A DNA stretch of 64,000 bases from Ensifer sp. LC163. Lineage in GTDB: Bacteria; Pseudomonadota; Alphaproteobacteria; Rhizobiales; Rhizobiaceae. The DNA is taken from positions 59,501-123,500 of the forward strand of contig NZ_MBSS01000013.1 in NCBI RefSeq assembly GCF_001695855.1. Reading direction: 5' to 3'. A model generated the notes under the pieces. It was not told the origin of the DNA. It saw only the letters and a list, made by a program, of their open reading frames with translations, and did not search any database. Below, piece by piece: positions 44,519-52,183 of the stretch. The position numbers were made by a program, and so were the translations under genes. Position 1 is the stretch's first letter. Each line of letters opens with the position of its first letter.

Positions 44519-45475
44519 TCAGGACCCAGGCTTGTAGATCTTCGCCTCAACCGCCAAGCGGCACCAATTTGGGTCCCCAATCTCTTTTTCGCACTCATTC
44601 ACTTTTTGTTGTAGTTGTGCCTCAGCCTGCTCGCGTGCCGCGGCTTCCGCAGCTACTTCCTCAGCTATCTTTCGCTCGTGCTCAGATTTCGTGTAGATGT
44701 AAGCAGCTTTGACTTTACGCCCACATAACTCCTCGACCCGATTGGGCAGGGCATCGCTAATTGGGTACAGCCACCGTGGATCGTAGCCCCGATCCTGTGC
44801 AGCCAACAGAATCTTATCCGTCTCTGTAGTGCAGATGATTGCAGTATCGATGCAGCCAGCCGTTCGCAGATGTTGATAAATGGCATCCTCTTTGACTTTG
44901 TCGTAGCGGCCGGGCGAAATAGCGTCAAAACCGTCTTTTCTTTCTCCACTGGCACATGCCCGTGTCATCTTCCGAAAATCGCGATACTCGATAGCATTCT
45001 CCAGTGCGCTCGCGTCGAAGAGATTCTCGGCAAGGGCTTTCGTGTTCTCTGCTGTTCGATCTGTATTCTCCGCCGTTGCTAACGTGTTATCTGCCGTTTC
45101 AGCCGTATTCTTGGCGATAGCCTCAACGTTTTTCTCGAGGCCAAGAAGCTTTGACTGAAACTCTGCGATTAGCTGGCTCCTCTCGGCGGCTGCGCCGTTG
45201 TCTCCGCCCTGGGTGATGGACCACGTCCCCATAGCCGTGAGCATGATTCCAAAAACTGCGGTAGACTTCGCCAGGTCGCTATCCCACCCAATCCGACGGA
45301 TGAGCGGCAACGTAGCGATCAGCAGCAACACGCCAATCAACAACGTCCAATAACGAAAGTTTCCAATCGGTGCTCCAAGATCACTCGCCAAGCCGATAGC
45401 ACCGCTGATCAGGCCGAATTCACAGAGTTTTCCCGCACCAGACAAGGTGCTCTTGATACGATTGAGCAACACCAT
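44519..45475 (-). CDS. Orphan membrane protein with heptad-repeat coiled coil
   Basis: 318 residues, base composition lower in GC than neighbours. N-terminal membrane segments near 18-36, 40-60 and 68-88, then a linker and a striking coiled coil (about 118-150) made of near-exact seven-residue repeats of the form NT-x-x-TA-E/D (NTAETAD, NTLATAE, NTDRTAE, NTKALAE). A soluble C-terminal domain with six cysteines follows, and a second Glu/Ala-rich helix near 275. No known family recognised. Located next to a tRNA gene, so probably acquired. Confidence 0.6.
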   Translation of the reverse strand: MVLLNRIKSTLSGAGKLCEFGLISGAIGLASDLGAPIGNFRYWTLLIGVLLLIATLPLIRRIGWDSDLAKSTAVFGIMLTAMGTWSITQGGDNGAAAERSQLIAEFQSKLLGLEKNVEAIAKNTAETADNTLATAENTDRTAENTKALAENLFDASALENAIEYRDFRKMTRACASGERKDGFDAISPGRYDKVKEDAIYQHLRTAGCIDTAIICTTETDKILLAAQDRGYDPRWLYPISDALPNRVEELCGRKVKAAYIYTKSEHERKIAEEVAAEAAAREQAEAQLQQKVNECEKEIGDPNWCRLAVEAKIYKPGS

Positions 45476-45694
45476 CTCCTTTTTTCTCGGAGATATAGGT
45501 TCGCTATTTAAGGTTCAGCAAAAGGGTAAAGTTAATGAACTGCGCGACAGCTTTCATGGCTTTCGCAGAGTCGCCGATATTAGGTCGATGTCTGTGAGTG
45601 CTGGCTGGAGTAATGGCAATTCGACGTTTGCCTTTGCACGACCTCTACCGCGATGTGGAGAATTTACCTGCCGGCTCAAACGATGCTCACAGTG

Positions 45695-46195
45695 TTACAA
45701 CAGCACAGTGATCGGTTCGGCTGGAGAAGTGTCCAATTGCATGACGTTATAGCTATCGTTGTGGGTGTCTGTGAAATCCGTGAACATCGCTCCAGTAGAG
45801 GTGCGACCGGGAGAACGGTCTCGCCTCCTCAGGAGGAAGTCCACAAACTGCGCCGATTTTTGCCAGACCTTTCTTCTAATCGCAGGCTCAGCATAGTCGA
45901 ACCCGAGCACACTCTTTGGAATAATGGTTCCCAGCGGCGAAGTCTGCCTAAGCCAGACGGCGTTGTCGTGATAGCTCACCAGGATCCGCCAGATTTGCTC
46001 ATTGGGGAGGGTTAGAAAATCCCGCCAAAGCGTCAGAGAACGCGCATGGCTATGTCTAAGTTGTTCGCTGATCATGTGCCGCGCCGCGAACAGATAGGAA
46101 GGATCAGAGCGCAACACCCGAACAAAGAGGCGGTGCATCAGGAGCCGCGTCATTTCGTTTATCCTATCGGTGCGGGAGATGATGTCGCCGGCCAT
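45695..46195 (-). CDS. Orphan hypothetical protein
   Basis: 166 residues, Arg/His/Leu-rich and mostly helical, with no membrane segment or signal peptide. ATG 46195 is chosen because AGGAAAAGGAAC lies immediately upstream. No family recognised. Lower GC than the backbone. Lies between the coiled-coil membrane gene and tRNA-Arg; 219 gene-free bases separate it from the former, so a shared operon is unsure. Confidence 0.5.
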   Translation of the reverse strand: MAGDIISRTDRINEMTRLLMHRLFVRVLRSDPSYLFAARHMISEQLRHSHARSLTLWRDFLTLPNEQIWRILVSYHDNAVWLRQTSPLGTIIPKSVLGFDYAEPAIRRKVWQKSAQFVDFLLRRRDRSPGRTSTGAMFTDFTDTHNDSYNVMQLDTSPAEPITVLL

Positions 46196-46353
46196 GTTCC
46201 TTTTCCTAAACAATGCCAATGTTTTGGTGAGTCCAAAAAAAACTATCCGCAAGGTCCACGAAATTTAAGGGTTCCGAAACGCCTGCGCCAGCTACTTCCA
46301 TCACATGCGAGGACAAGGGAAGGCTGATAAATCAATGATTTCAAGGAGGAAAA

Positions 46354-46430
46354 TGGCGCACCCGACAGGATTCGAACCTGTGACCTTTGGAATCGGAATC
46401 CAACACTCTATCCAGCTGAGCTACGGGTGC
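46354..46430 (-). tRNA. tRNA-Arg (anticodon CCG)
   Basis: 77-nt cloverleaf on the minus strand. Acceptor GCACCCG pairs with CGGGTGC, anticodon stem TTGGA/TCCAA with loop TTCCGAT gives anticodon CCG, T-loop is GTTCGAATC, and CCA is encoded at the 3' end (46356-46354). It decodes CGG, a frequent Arg codon in GC-rich rhizobia. In S. meliloti the sole copy is on pSymB and essential, to my recollection. Confidence 0.95.
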
Positions 46431-46749
46431 ATCCGTTTGCAGCGAGGCCGCCGAAGCGGGCTGTGAGCGGTTCATAGCTTAGCTTGCGCGTCGCTTCAAT
46501 GGTGAAATGACGGAGTTTGCAGGGGAATTTGCGAAGGGCTGCAAATTGATAGTCACGCCAGCCGGCGGCTGGGCCCCTGAAATATGTCTGAGGAGGCCTC
46601 GGGCGGGAGGACTTGAGGCTTGCCATGCGTGCCGCGCATGGGGGGCGGGCACGGCGATCGCTTGGAATTCGCGTCTGCCAAGGCGAGGCCTTGCGCCAAG
46701 GCCCTGAAACGCATGGCCCGGCGATTGCCGGGCCATGCTTTGTCGTTGA
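46431..46749. other. Gene-free region between xylG and tRNA-Arg
   Basis: 319 bases. Contains the promoter of tRNA-Arg (right part) and the xylG terminator hairpin (left part, listed separately). Short frames here look like shadows. Nothing else was seen. Confidence 0.5.
46711..46738 (-). terminator. Hairpin terminator of the xylFHG operon
   Basis: Perfect 12-base stem GCATGGCCCGGC (46711-46722) with GCCGGGCCATGC (46727-46738), loop GATT, 12 bases beyond the xylG stop. The T-tract on the minus strand is short (GTTTC), so termination may be partial. Confidence 0.6.
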
Positions 46750-47535
46750 TTATGCGGTCTGCATGGCGCCGGGGCCGGGGATCGCCTTGGGCGGGACCTT
46801 GCCCATGATGATCATGCCGAGCACTTCATCCTTGGTCACGTCCTCGGTGCGGGCCTGGCCGACGACCTGGCCGTTCTTCATCACCGAGACACGGTCGGCG
46901 AGGTCGAAGACGTCGTGGATGTCGTGGCTGATCAGGAAGATGCCGATGCCTTCGCGCTTCAGCTGCTTGATCAACTCGCCGACCTGGGCGGTTTCCTGGG
47001 GCCCGAGGGCTGCCGTCGGTTCGTCCATGATCAGGATGCGGGCGTCGAACAGGATGGCGCGGGCGATTGCCACCGATTGCCGCTGACCGCCCGAAAGCGC
47101 CTTCACCGGTTCCTTGAAACGCTGGAAGTTGGGGTTGAGGCGCCCCATCACTTCGCGGGCCTTGGCCTCCATCGCCACATCGTCGAGCGTGCCCCAGGGG
47201 GTGCGCAGCTCGCGGCCGAGATAGAGGTTGGCGGCGGCATCGACGTTATCGGCGACGGCCAGCGTCTGGTAGATCGTCTCGATGCCGTATTTCTTGGCGT
47301 CGCGCGGATTGCTGATGTCGGCGGCTTCGCCATTGATCAGAATCTCGCCGGCGTCGCGTTTGTAGGCGCCCGACAGGATCTTGATCAGCGTCGACTTGCC
47401 GGCGCCGTTATGGCCGAGAAGCGCCACCACCTCGCCGGGATAGAGGTCGACGGAGGCGTTGTCGACCGCATGGATGCCGCCGAAGGAGATGGAAATGTTC
47501 TTCATTTCCACGAGCGGAGTGCGTTGGTCTTTCAT
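46750..47535 (-). CDS. xylG: Xylose-type ABC transporter ATP-binding protein XylG (single domain)
   Basis: 261-residue CUT2 ATPase with one ABC domain: Walker [14 protein letters not shown], signature [15 protein letters not shown], Walker [14 protein letters not shown] and switch His in [10 protein letters not shown]. The E. coli XylG has two fused ABC domains (about 510 residues); here only one exists, as in fructose-type FrcA, so it must act as a homodimer. Sixteen bases after xylH. Confidence 0.8.
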   Translation of the reverse strand: MKDQRTPLVEMKNISISFGGIHAVDNASVDLYPGEVVALLGHNGAGKSTLIKILSGAYKRDAGEILINGEAADISNPRDAKKYGIETIYQTLAVADNVDAAANLYLGRELRTPWGTLDDVAMEAKAREVMGRLNPNFQRFKEPVKALSGGQRQSVAIARAILFDARILIMDEPTAALGPQETAQVGELIKQLKREGIGIFLISHDIHDVFDLADRVSVMKNGQVVGQARTEDVTKDEVLGMIIMGKVPPKAIPGPGAMQTA

Positions 47536-47550
47536 TGGTCGGACTCCTTC

Positions 47551-48879
47551 TTACTTGGCACGGGCGCGGTAGATGGTGTCGAGCCATACGGCCACGACCA
47601 GAACCACGCCGACGACGATGCGCTGGAACGGCGAGTCTATCCCCAGCAGCACCATGCCCGACTGCAGCGATTGCATGACGAGTGCACCGATCATCGCGCC
47701 GGCGATCGTGCCGACACCGCCGGCAAGCGACGTGCCGCCGATGACCGCGGCCGCGATCGTGTAGAGCTCGTCGAGCTCGCCCTGCGCATTGGTCGCGGCA
47801 TTGAGGCGGGCCGTCGAGATCGCCGCAGCGATGGCGCAGAGTACGCCCATCAGCATGAAGATCTTGACGGTGACCCAGCGGGTCTTGATGCCGGCGAGTT
47901 CAGCGGCCTCCGGGTTGCCGCCAAGCGCAAAGACGTAGCGGCCGAAGCGTAGGCGGGTGGCGATGAAGGTCATGACGATGCCGACGGCGATGGCGACCAG
48001 CACGGGAATGGCGATGCCGTGCGAAATCAACAGGCCGCCGTCCGGCCAGGCGATGCCGTTGGCGTCGGCGTATTTGCGGGCGATGTTGACCGGCCAGTAA
48101 TAGCGGTTGGCGATCGAGATCGCGCCCATCACCAGGATGCAGCCAAGGATACCGAGGAAATACTCGGCCCAGACCGGCCGCAGCGGAAAGCCGAAACGCT
48201 TGCGCTGCTTGCGCGAGTTGAGGATGGCCCCGACGATGGCGATACAGGCGATGATGCCGACGATCCAGCTGGCCGTCGCTCCGATCGACCCCTCGGTGCC
48301 GCCGCCCATCAGGCGGAAGGTGGCGTTCATCGGTGCCACGGTCTGTCCGCTGGTGACGAACCATGTGGCGCCCCGCCAGACGAGCAGGCCGCCGAGTGTG
48401 ACGATGAAGGCCGGCACGTTGAGGAAGGCGATGATCGAGCCCTGGAGTGCGCCGATCGCTGCGCCGACGGCAATGCCGCAGGCAAGCGTGATGATCCAGA
48501 TGGCGGGATGCTCGAGCCCGAGATATTGCGGCAGGACCTTGACCTGCATGACCCCCATGATCATGCCGCAGAAGCCAAGCACGGAGCCGACCGACAGGTC
48601 GATGTTGCGGGTGACGATGATCAGCACCATGCCGGTCGCCATCACGGCGACGGAAGAAGTCTGAACCGTCAGGTTCCAAAGGTTGCGCGGCGTCAGGAAC
48701 AGGCCGCCGGTCATGATCTCGAAGCCGAGCCAGATGATGGCCAGCGCGCCGACCATGCCGAGCAAGCGGGTGTCGATCTCGGTGGCGCGGAAAAAGCGCT
48801 TCACCGGGTTCTCGTCCGCGTTGCGGGCTCGGTTGGCCTGGGTGCTCTGTGTCTGGTTGCCCTGTGTGATGTCGGCCAT
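47551..48879 (-). CDS. xylH: Xylose-type ABC transporter permease XylH
   Basis: 442-residue CUT2 permease with about ten membrane helices and the family landmarks TRNIDLSVGSVLGF, PAFIVTLGGLLVWRG, YVFALGGNPEAAELAGI and GGTSLAGGVGTIAGAMIGAL. Longer than RbsC-type permeases because of an extra segment before the last helices, as in XylH. ATG 48879 with GGGGGAAGGC upstream is used. Follows xylF after 338 bases that carry repeats. Confidence 0.83.
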   Translation of the reverse strand: MADITQGNQTQSTQANRARNADENPVKRFFRATEIDTRLLGMVGALAIIWLGFEIMTGGLFLTPRNLWNLTVQTSSVAVMATGMVLIIVTRNIDLSVGSVLGFCGMIMGVMQVKVLPQYLGLEHPAIWIITLACGIAVGAAIGALQGSIIAFLNVPAFIVTLGGLLVWRGATWFVTSGQTVAPMNATFRLMGGGTEGSIGATASWIVGIIACIAIVGAILNSRKQRKRFGFPLRPVWAEYFLGILGCILVMGAISIANRYYWPVNIARKYADANGIAWPDGGLLISHGIAIPVLVAIAVGIVMTFIATRLRFGRYVFALGGNPEAAELAGIKTRWVTVKIFMLMGVLCAIAAAISTARLNAATNAQGELDELYTIAAAVIGGTSLAGGVGTIAGAMIGALVMQSLQSGMVLLGIDSPFQRIVVGVVLVVAVWLDTIYRARAK

Positions 48880-49044
48880 GGACGTGCCTTCCCCCCACTT
48901 TCTGTTGATGTCACCGCGTCCGCCGGCGCGAAACCGCCGGAATGGGACGCGACAAGTCTGATGATGAAGACAGCAGTCGAGCGCTTCTCTCGTTCGTGCC
49001 AATGCGTGCCGAAGGCTTACAGCGCCGCGTGTCAAATTTGACGC

Positions 49045-49126
49045 GCTAAGGACGCTGTAAAACTTCAAGCCTGCTGCGTGACCTTCTCCTTAAATCGGTT
49101 CCGATTTAAGGGATTATGCAGCAGGC
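49045..49126. repeat. RIME-like palindromic repeat element between xylF and xylH
   Basis: A nested inverted repeat: outer arms GCCTGCTGC (49069-49077) and GCAGCAGGC (49118-49126), inner arms CCTTAAATCGG (49088-49098) and CCGATTTAAGG (49101-49111). The flank GACGCTGTAAAACTTCAA (49052-) and this inner palindrome recall the widespread intergenic RIME/Sm-type elements of rhizobia. It lies inside the operon. Confidence 0.6.
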
Positions 49127-49153
49127 ATTGTCCGCCCCCGTCACACCTTGCGC

Positions 49154-49183
49154 AAGCGCCGCAACGGATGCGTTGCGGCGCTT
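49154..49183 (-). other. Strong intra-operon hairpin directly after xylF
   Basis: Thirteen-base perfect stem (AAGCGCCGCAACG/CGTTGCGGCGCTT) with a four-base loop, 35 bases past the xylF stop. No T-tract. Such hairpins after a binding-protein gene usually protect its mRNA and allow higher expression than the permease. Confidence 0.6.
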
Positions 49184-49217
49184 GTCGAAGGTTAGAGCTC
49201 AACCCTGTCCGGGCGGC

Positions 49218-50255
49218 TTACTTGCACGCAGCGACGTCGCCGTTGACGCCCTGGCAAGCTTCGTCCTTGGAGATCCAGCCGGCGTCGATGACGACGTTCA
49301 GGTTGTCCTTGGTGATCGGAAGCGGTGCGAGGAAGACCGACTGCATGGCGACGCCCTTGGGGCCGCCATTGAAGGCCATCACGCCGGCGATTTCTTCCAT
49401 CTTCTTGCCGCCGGCAAGTTCGGCGGCGATTTCGGCCGCACGCTTGCCGAGTTCACGCGAGTCCTTCCAGACCGAAACGGTCTGGGTGCCGAGTGCTACG
49501 CGGTTGAGGGCTGCCTTGTCGGCGTCCTGGCCGGAAACCGGAACAGAACCGGCCAGCCCCTGGGCGTCGAGGGCTGCGACCGCGCCACCGGCGGTGCCGT
49601 CGTTGGAGGCGACGACCGCGTCGACCTTGTTGTCGTTGGCGGTCAGGAACTGCTCCATGTTCTTCTGGGCATTTTCCGGCTTCCAGCCGTCGGTGTAGGC
49701 TTCCCCGACATTCTTGATCTTGCCGGCGTCGACGGCTTCCTTCAGCACTTCCATCTGTCCGGAGAAGAGGAAGTCGGCGTTCGGGTCGGCAGACGAGCCC
49801 TTGATGAAGACATAGTTGCCTTCCGGCTTGACCTTGAACACTTCGCGAGCCTGCATGCGGCCCACTTCCTTGTTGTCGAAGGTGATGTAGAAGGCGGCCG
49901 GATTTTCGATCAGGCGGTCGTAGCCGACGACAGGAATACCTTCGGCGGCGGCCTTTTCGATGGCCGGGGCGATGGCGTCGCTGTCCTGGGCAAGCACGAT
50001 CAGAGCGTTGGCGCCCTGGGCGATCAGTGCCTCGATGTCGGTCAGCTGCTTGGCAGCGGAAGACTGGGCGTCTGCGGAAATGTATTTGTCGCCGGATGCC
50101 TCAAGTGCTGCCTTGATGGCGGCTTCGTCGGTTTTCCAACGCTCTTCCTGGAAGTTGGACCAGGAAACGCCGACCACCAGGTCCTTAGCGATGGCGGCGG
50201 AATGCATCGACGCGATGATGGCAGCCCCTGCCATCAGCTTCAAAACGGATTTCAT
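49218..50255 (-). CDS. xylF: Xylose-binding periplasmic protein XylF
   Basis: 345 residues with a signal peptide ([23 protein letters not shown]) cut near AKD. The sugar-binding fold shows [53 protein letters not shown] and [13 protein letters not shown], all closely like XylF rather than FrcB or RbsB. ATG 50255 follows GGGAGGA. First gene of xylFHG, divergent from the ROK repressor, with a palindromic operator 105 bases upstream. Confidence 0.87.
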   Translation of the reverse strand: MKSVLKLMAGAAIIASMHSAAIAKDLVVGVSWSNFQEERWKTDEAAIKAALEASGDKYISADAQSSAAKQLTDIEALIAQGANALIVLAQDSDAIAPAIEKAAAEGIPVVGYDRLIENPAAFYITFDNKEVGRMQAREVFKVKPEGNYVFIKGSSADPNADFLFSGQMEVLKEAVDAGKIKNVGEAYTDGWKPENAQKNMEQFLTANDNKVDAVVASNDGTAGGAVAALDAQGLAGSVPVSGQDADKAALNRVALGTQTVSVWKDSRELGKRAAEIAAELAGGKKMEEIAGVMAFNGGPKGVAMQSVFLAPLPITKDNLNVVIDAGWISKDEACQGVNGDVAACK

Positions 50256-50359
50256 TTCATCCTCCCGAGTGGCGGCCGGCTGAGCGTGCGAACCTCCCGC
50301 ACCATCCTCGACCAGCCTTGCAACGCTGTCGAAATGCCACCGTAACATCGTCCGGTTTT

Positions 50360-50382
50360 ATTTTCTCGACAGTCGAGAAAAT
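50360..50382. promoter_or_regulatory. ROK-repressor operator, xylF-proximal copy
   Basis: Perfect 23-base palindrome made of arms ATTTTCTCGAC and GTCGAGAAAAT around a central A. It is 105 bases before the xylF start. Together with the second copy at 50694 it is the clear binding site for the ROK regulator encoded next to it. Confidence 0.75.
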
Positions 50383-50693
50383 GAATGTCAGAGAATCCGG
50401 GGGCTGTCAACACGGCCAAATCGGCAGCGTTCGACACCGCGACACATCCTTTTCCCGTGTTTTCAATCGGGTTTCACGAGAGCGTCGGCGATCCTTGTCA
50501 CGGTTGGGTGGGGGATTGTTATGTCATTTCAACGGTCACGGTCACCAAACCTGTGTCGGGCGCCGGATGCTTTGCCTGCTGCGTCAACGGATCTTGACCG
50601 GCTGCCGTGCCGTTCACCCCTGGTCACCACCTTCCCGGCCGACGCCGAGCAGGGGCATCGCCGTTCCACGGCGCCCGAAATGGCCTGTGGATT

Positions 50694-50715
50694 ATTTCTC
50701 GACAGTCGAGAAAAT
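50694..50715. promoter_or_regulatory. ROK-repressor operator, ROK-proximal copy
   Basis: Arms ATTTCTCGAC and GTCGAGAAAAT around a central A, one mismatch from perfect symmetry. It lies 113 bases before the ROK gene start and shares its core with the 50360 copy, indicating autoregulation. Confidence 0.72.
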
Positions 50716-50827
50716 CAGTGGCAGAGATTGGCAAGGCTGTCGACAAGGCCGTCCGCGCCTTGCCTCGCCGTTCAACAGATGCTTTGGGAGGGCATGTGTT
50801 CGAAGGATCCGCCACCGGCAAGGACGT

Positions 50828-52051
50828 ATGATGCTGACCAAGTCCAGCACTGAGCTCGTGCGTCAGCAGAACAGCACTCTGGTTCTTGCCGCGCTGAGGC
50901 GCGCCCGAAATCTCTCCCATACCGAAATTTCTGCCGCCACCGGGCTGGCGTCGGCGACGGTTTCGGCGATCACCGCCGAGCTCGAGCGGGCAGGCGTGAT
51001 CGCCAAGGCGGAGCAGCATGTGCAGGGCGGGCGGGGTCGCCCGCGCGTGCTGTTCACGCCGCGCCGCGACTGCGGCTATGTCATCGTCGCGCGCATCTCG
51101 TCGGATGTCGTGCAATATTCGCTGACAGACTATGGCGGCACGCTGCTCGACCGCTTCGAGGAGAGCCGCAATCACGACCAGCGCGGCACTGCCGCCTTCG
51201 CGCAAACATTTGTCGATGCGCTGGAGCGCTTGCTGCAACGCTCGCGCCTGACGCGCGATCGGGTGCTTGCCGTCTCCATCAGCAGCAAAGGGCTGGTCGA
51301 CGCGGATACCGGCGCGGCACGGCTGCTCTGGTCTCCCGTCTTCGGCAGCGAGCAACTCGACTTTGCCGCGCTGCTTGCGCCGGGCTGGCGGGCGAAGGTG
51401 ATGCTCAACAACGAGACGCTGCTGGTGGCGCAGGCGCTGGCGGCCGAAGCGGAGCGCGCGCCGGAGGGCGGCTTCCGGTCGCTCGCCGCCATCTCGCTCG
51501 GCCACAGCATTGGCCTCGGGGTTGCCCGCAAGGGCAGGTTCGGCGAGATCGACGTGACGGCGCCGAATTTCGGGCACATGCTGCATGCGCCGTCGGCGGG
51601 ACTGTGCCGATGCGGCGCCTATGGCTGCATCGAGGCGGCGGCCGGGTTCTACGGCATCCTGCGGGCAGCCTTCGAAGTGCCGCCCGACACGATCCCGGCC
51701 AAGTTCGTGCCGATCGCCGAGATGGACAAGATTGCAGCGAGTGCGCGCCAGGGCCATCGAATGGCCGGCTACGCCTTTCGCCAGGCCGGCCTCGCGCTCG
51801 GCAACGGTATCTCGCGCATGCTCAGTCTTTACGAGCGCATGCCGATCCATGTCACCGGTCCCGGCACACGCTACTTCGATCTGCTGCGCGGCGGGTTGGA
51901 GGAGGGCGTGTCCCAGTCGCTCCAGCTCCGGCTTCAGGGAGCGCCGGAAATATCGGTCGTGCTCGACGAGCAGCGGCTCGTTTTCGACGGACATCTGGAG
52001 CGTGCCTTGGGCGTGATCGACGGCGATATCGCGGCCGCCGGGCAGGCCTGA
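50828..52051 (+). CDS. ROK-family transcriptional repressor (XylR-type)
   Basis: 407 residues: N-terminal winged helix-turn-helix (LSHTEISAATGLASATVSAITAELERAGVI, here by its SHTEISAATGLASATVS part) and a ROK sugar-binding domain with the zinc-binding CRCGAYGCIEAAAG-type motif (LCRCGAYGCIEAAAG). It lacks a clear kinase-type DGTG loop, so it is a regulator. An ATG pair at 50828/50831 follows AAGGA. Presumably represses xylFHG in the absence of sugar. Confidence 0.82.
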   Translation: MMLTKSSTELVRQQNSTLVLAALRRARNLSHTEISAATGLASATVSAITAELERAGVIAKAEQHVQGGRGRPRVLFTPRRDCGYVIVARISSDVVQYSLTDYGGTLLDRFEESRNHDQRGTAAFAQTFVDALERLLQRSRLTRDRVLAVSISSKGLVDADTGAARLLWSPVFGSEQLDFAALLAPGWRAKVMLNNETLLVAQALAAEAERAPEGGFRSLAAISLGHSIGLGVARKGRFGEIDVTAPNFGHMLHAPSAGLCRCGAYGCIEAAAGFYGILRAAFEVPPDTIPAKFVPIAEMDKIAASARQGHRMAGYAFRQAGLALGNGISRMLSLYERMPIHVTGPGTRYFDLLRGGLEEGVSQSLQLRLQGAPEISVVLDEQRLVFDGHLERALGVIDGDIAAAGQA

Positions 52052-52183
52052 AAGGGCCATTGCCTCGATTGTGCGAGCTTTCAACCATTTTTGGGGTTGT
52101 GCCGAAGGCGAGCAATCATAGTAATACAATTTACAGTTATTTAGCGACTCCTTGTCAAGGTATCGTTGACGCGGGAGACGGTC

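Larger units (their letters stand above)
50256..50827. other. Divergent control region between xylF and the ROK gene
   Basis: 572 bases holding two copies of a long palindromic operator (50360-50382 and 50694-50715) and presumably two promoters. The small open frames between them (50385-50597 and 50607-50831) have atypical composition and no ribosome site and are not called. The wide spacing of 335 bases would allow repression by DNA looping. Confidence 0.55.

Noticed and set aside
46750..50255. Annotation as the fructose transporter frcBCA
   Set aside because: The single-domain ATPase is Frc-like, but the binding protein has XylF-specific blocks and the regulator is ROK/XylR-like; xylose type preferred.
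50385..50831. Two small open frames in the xyl control region
   Set aside because: They overlap operators and promoters, lack ribosome sites and have no natural composition.
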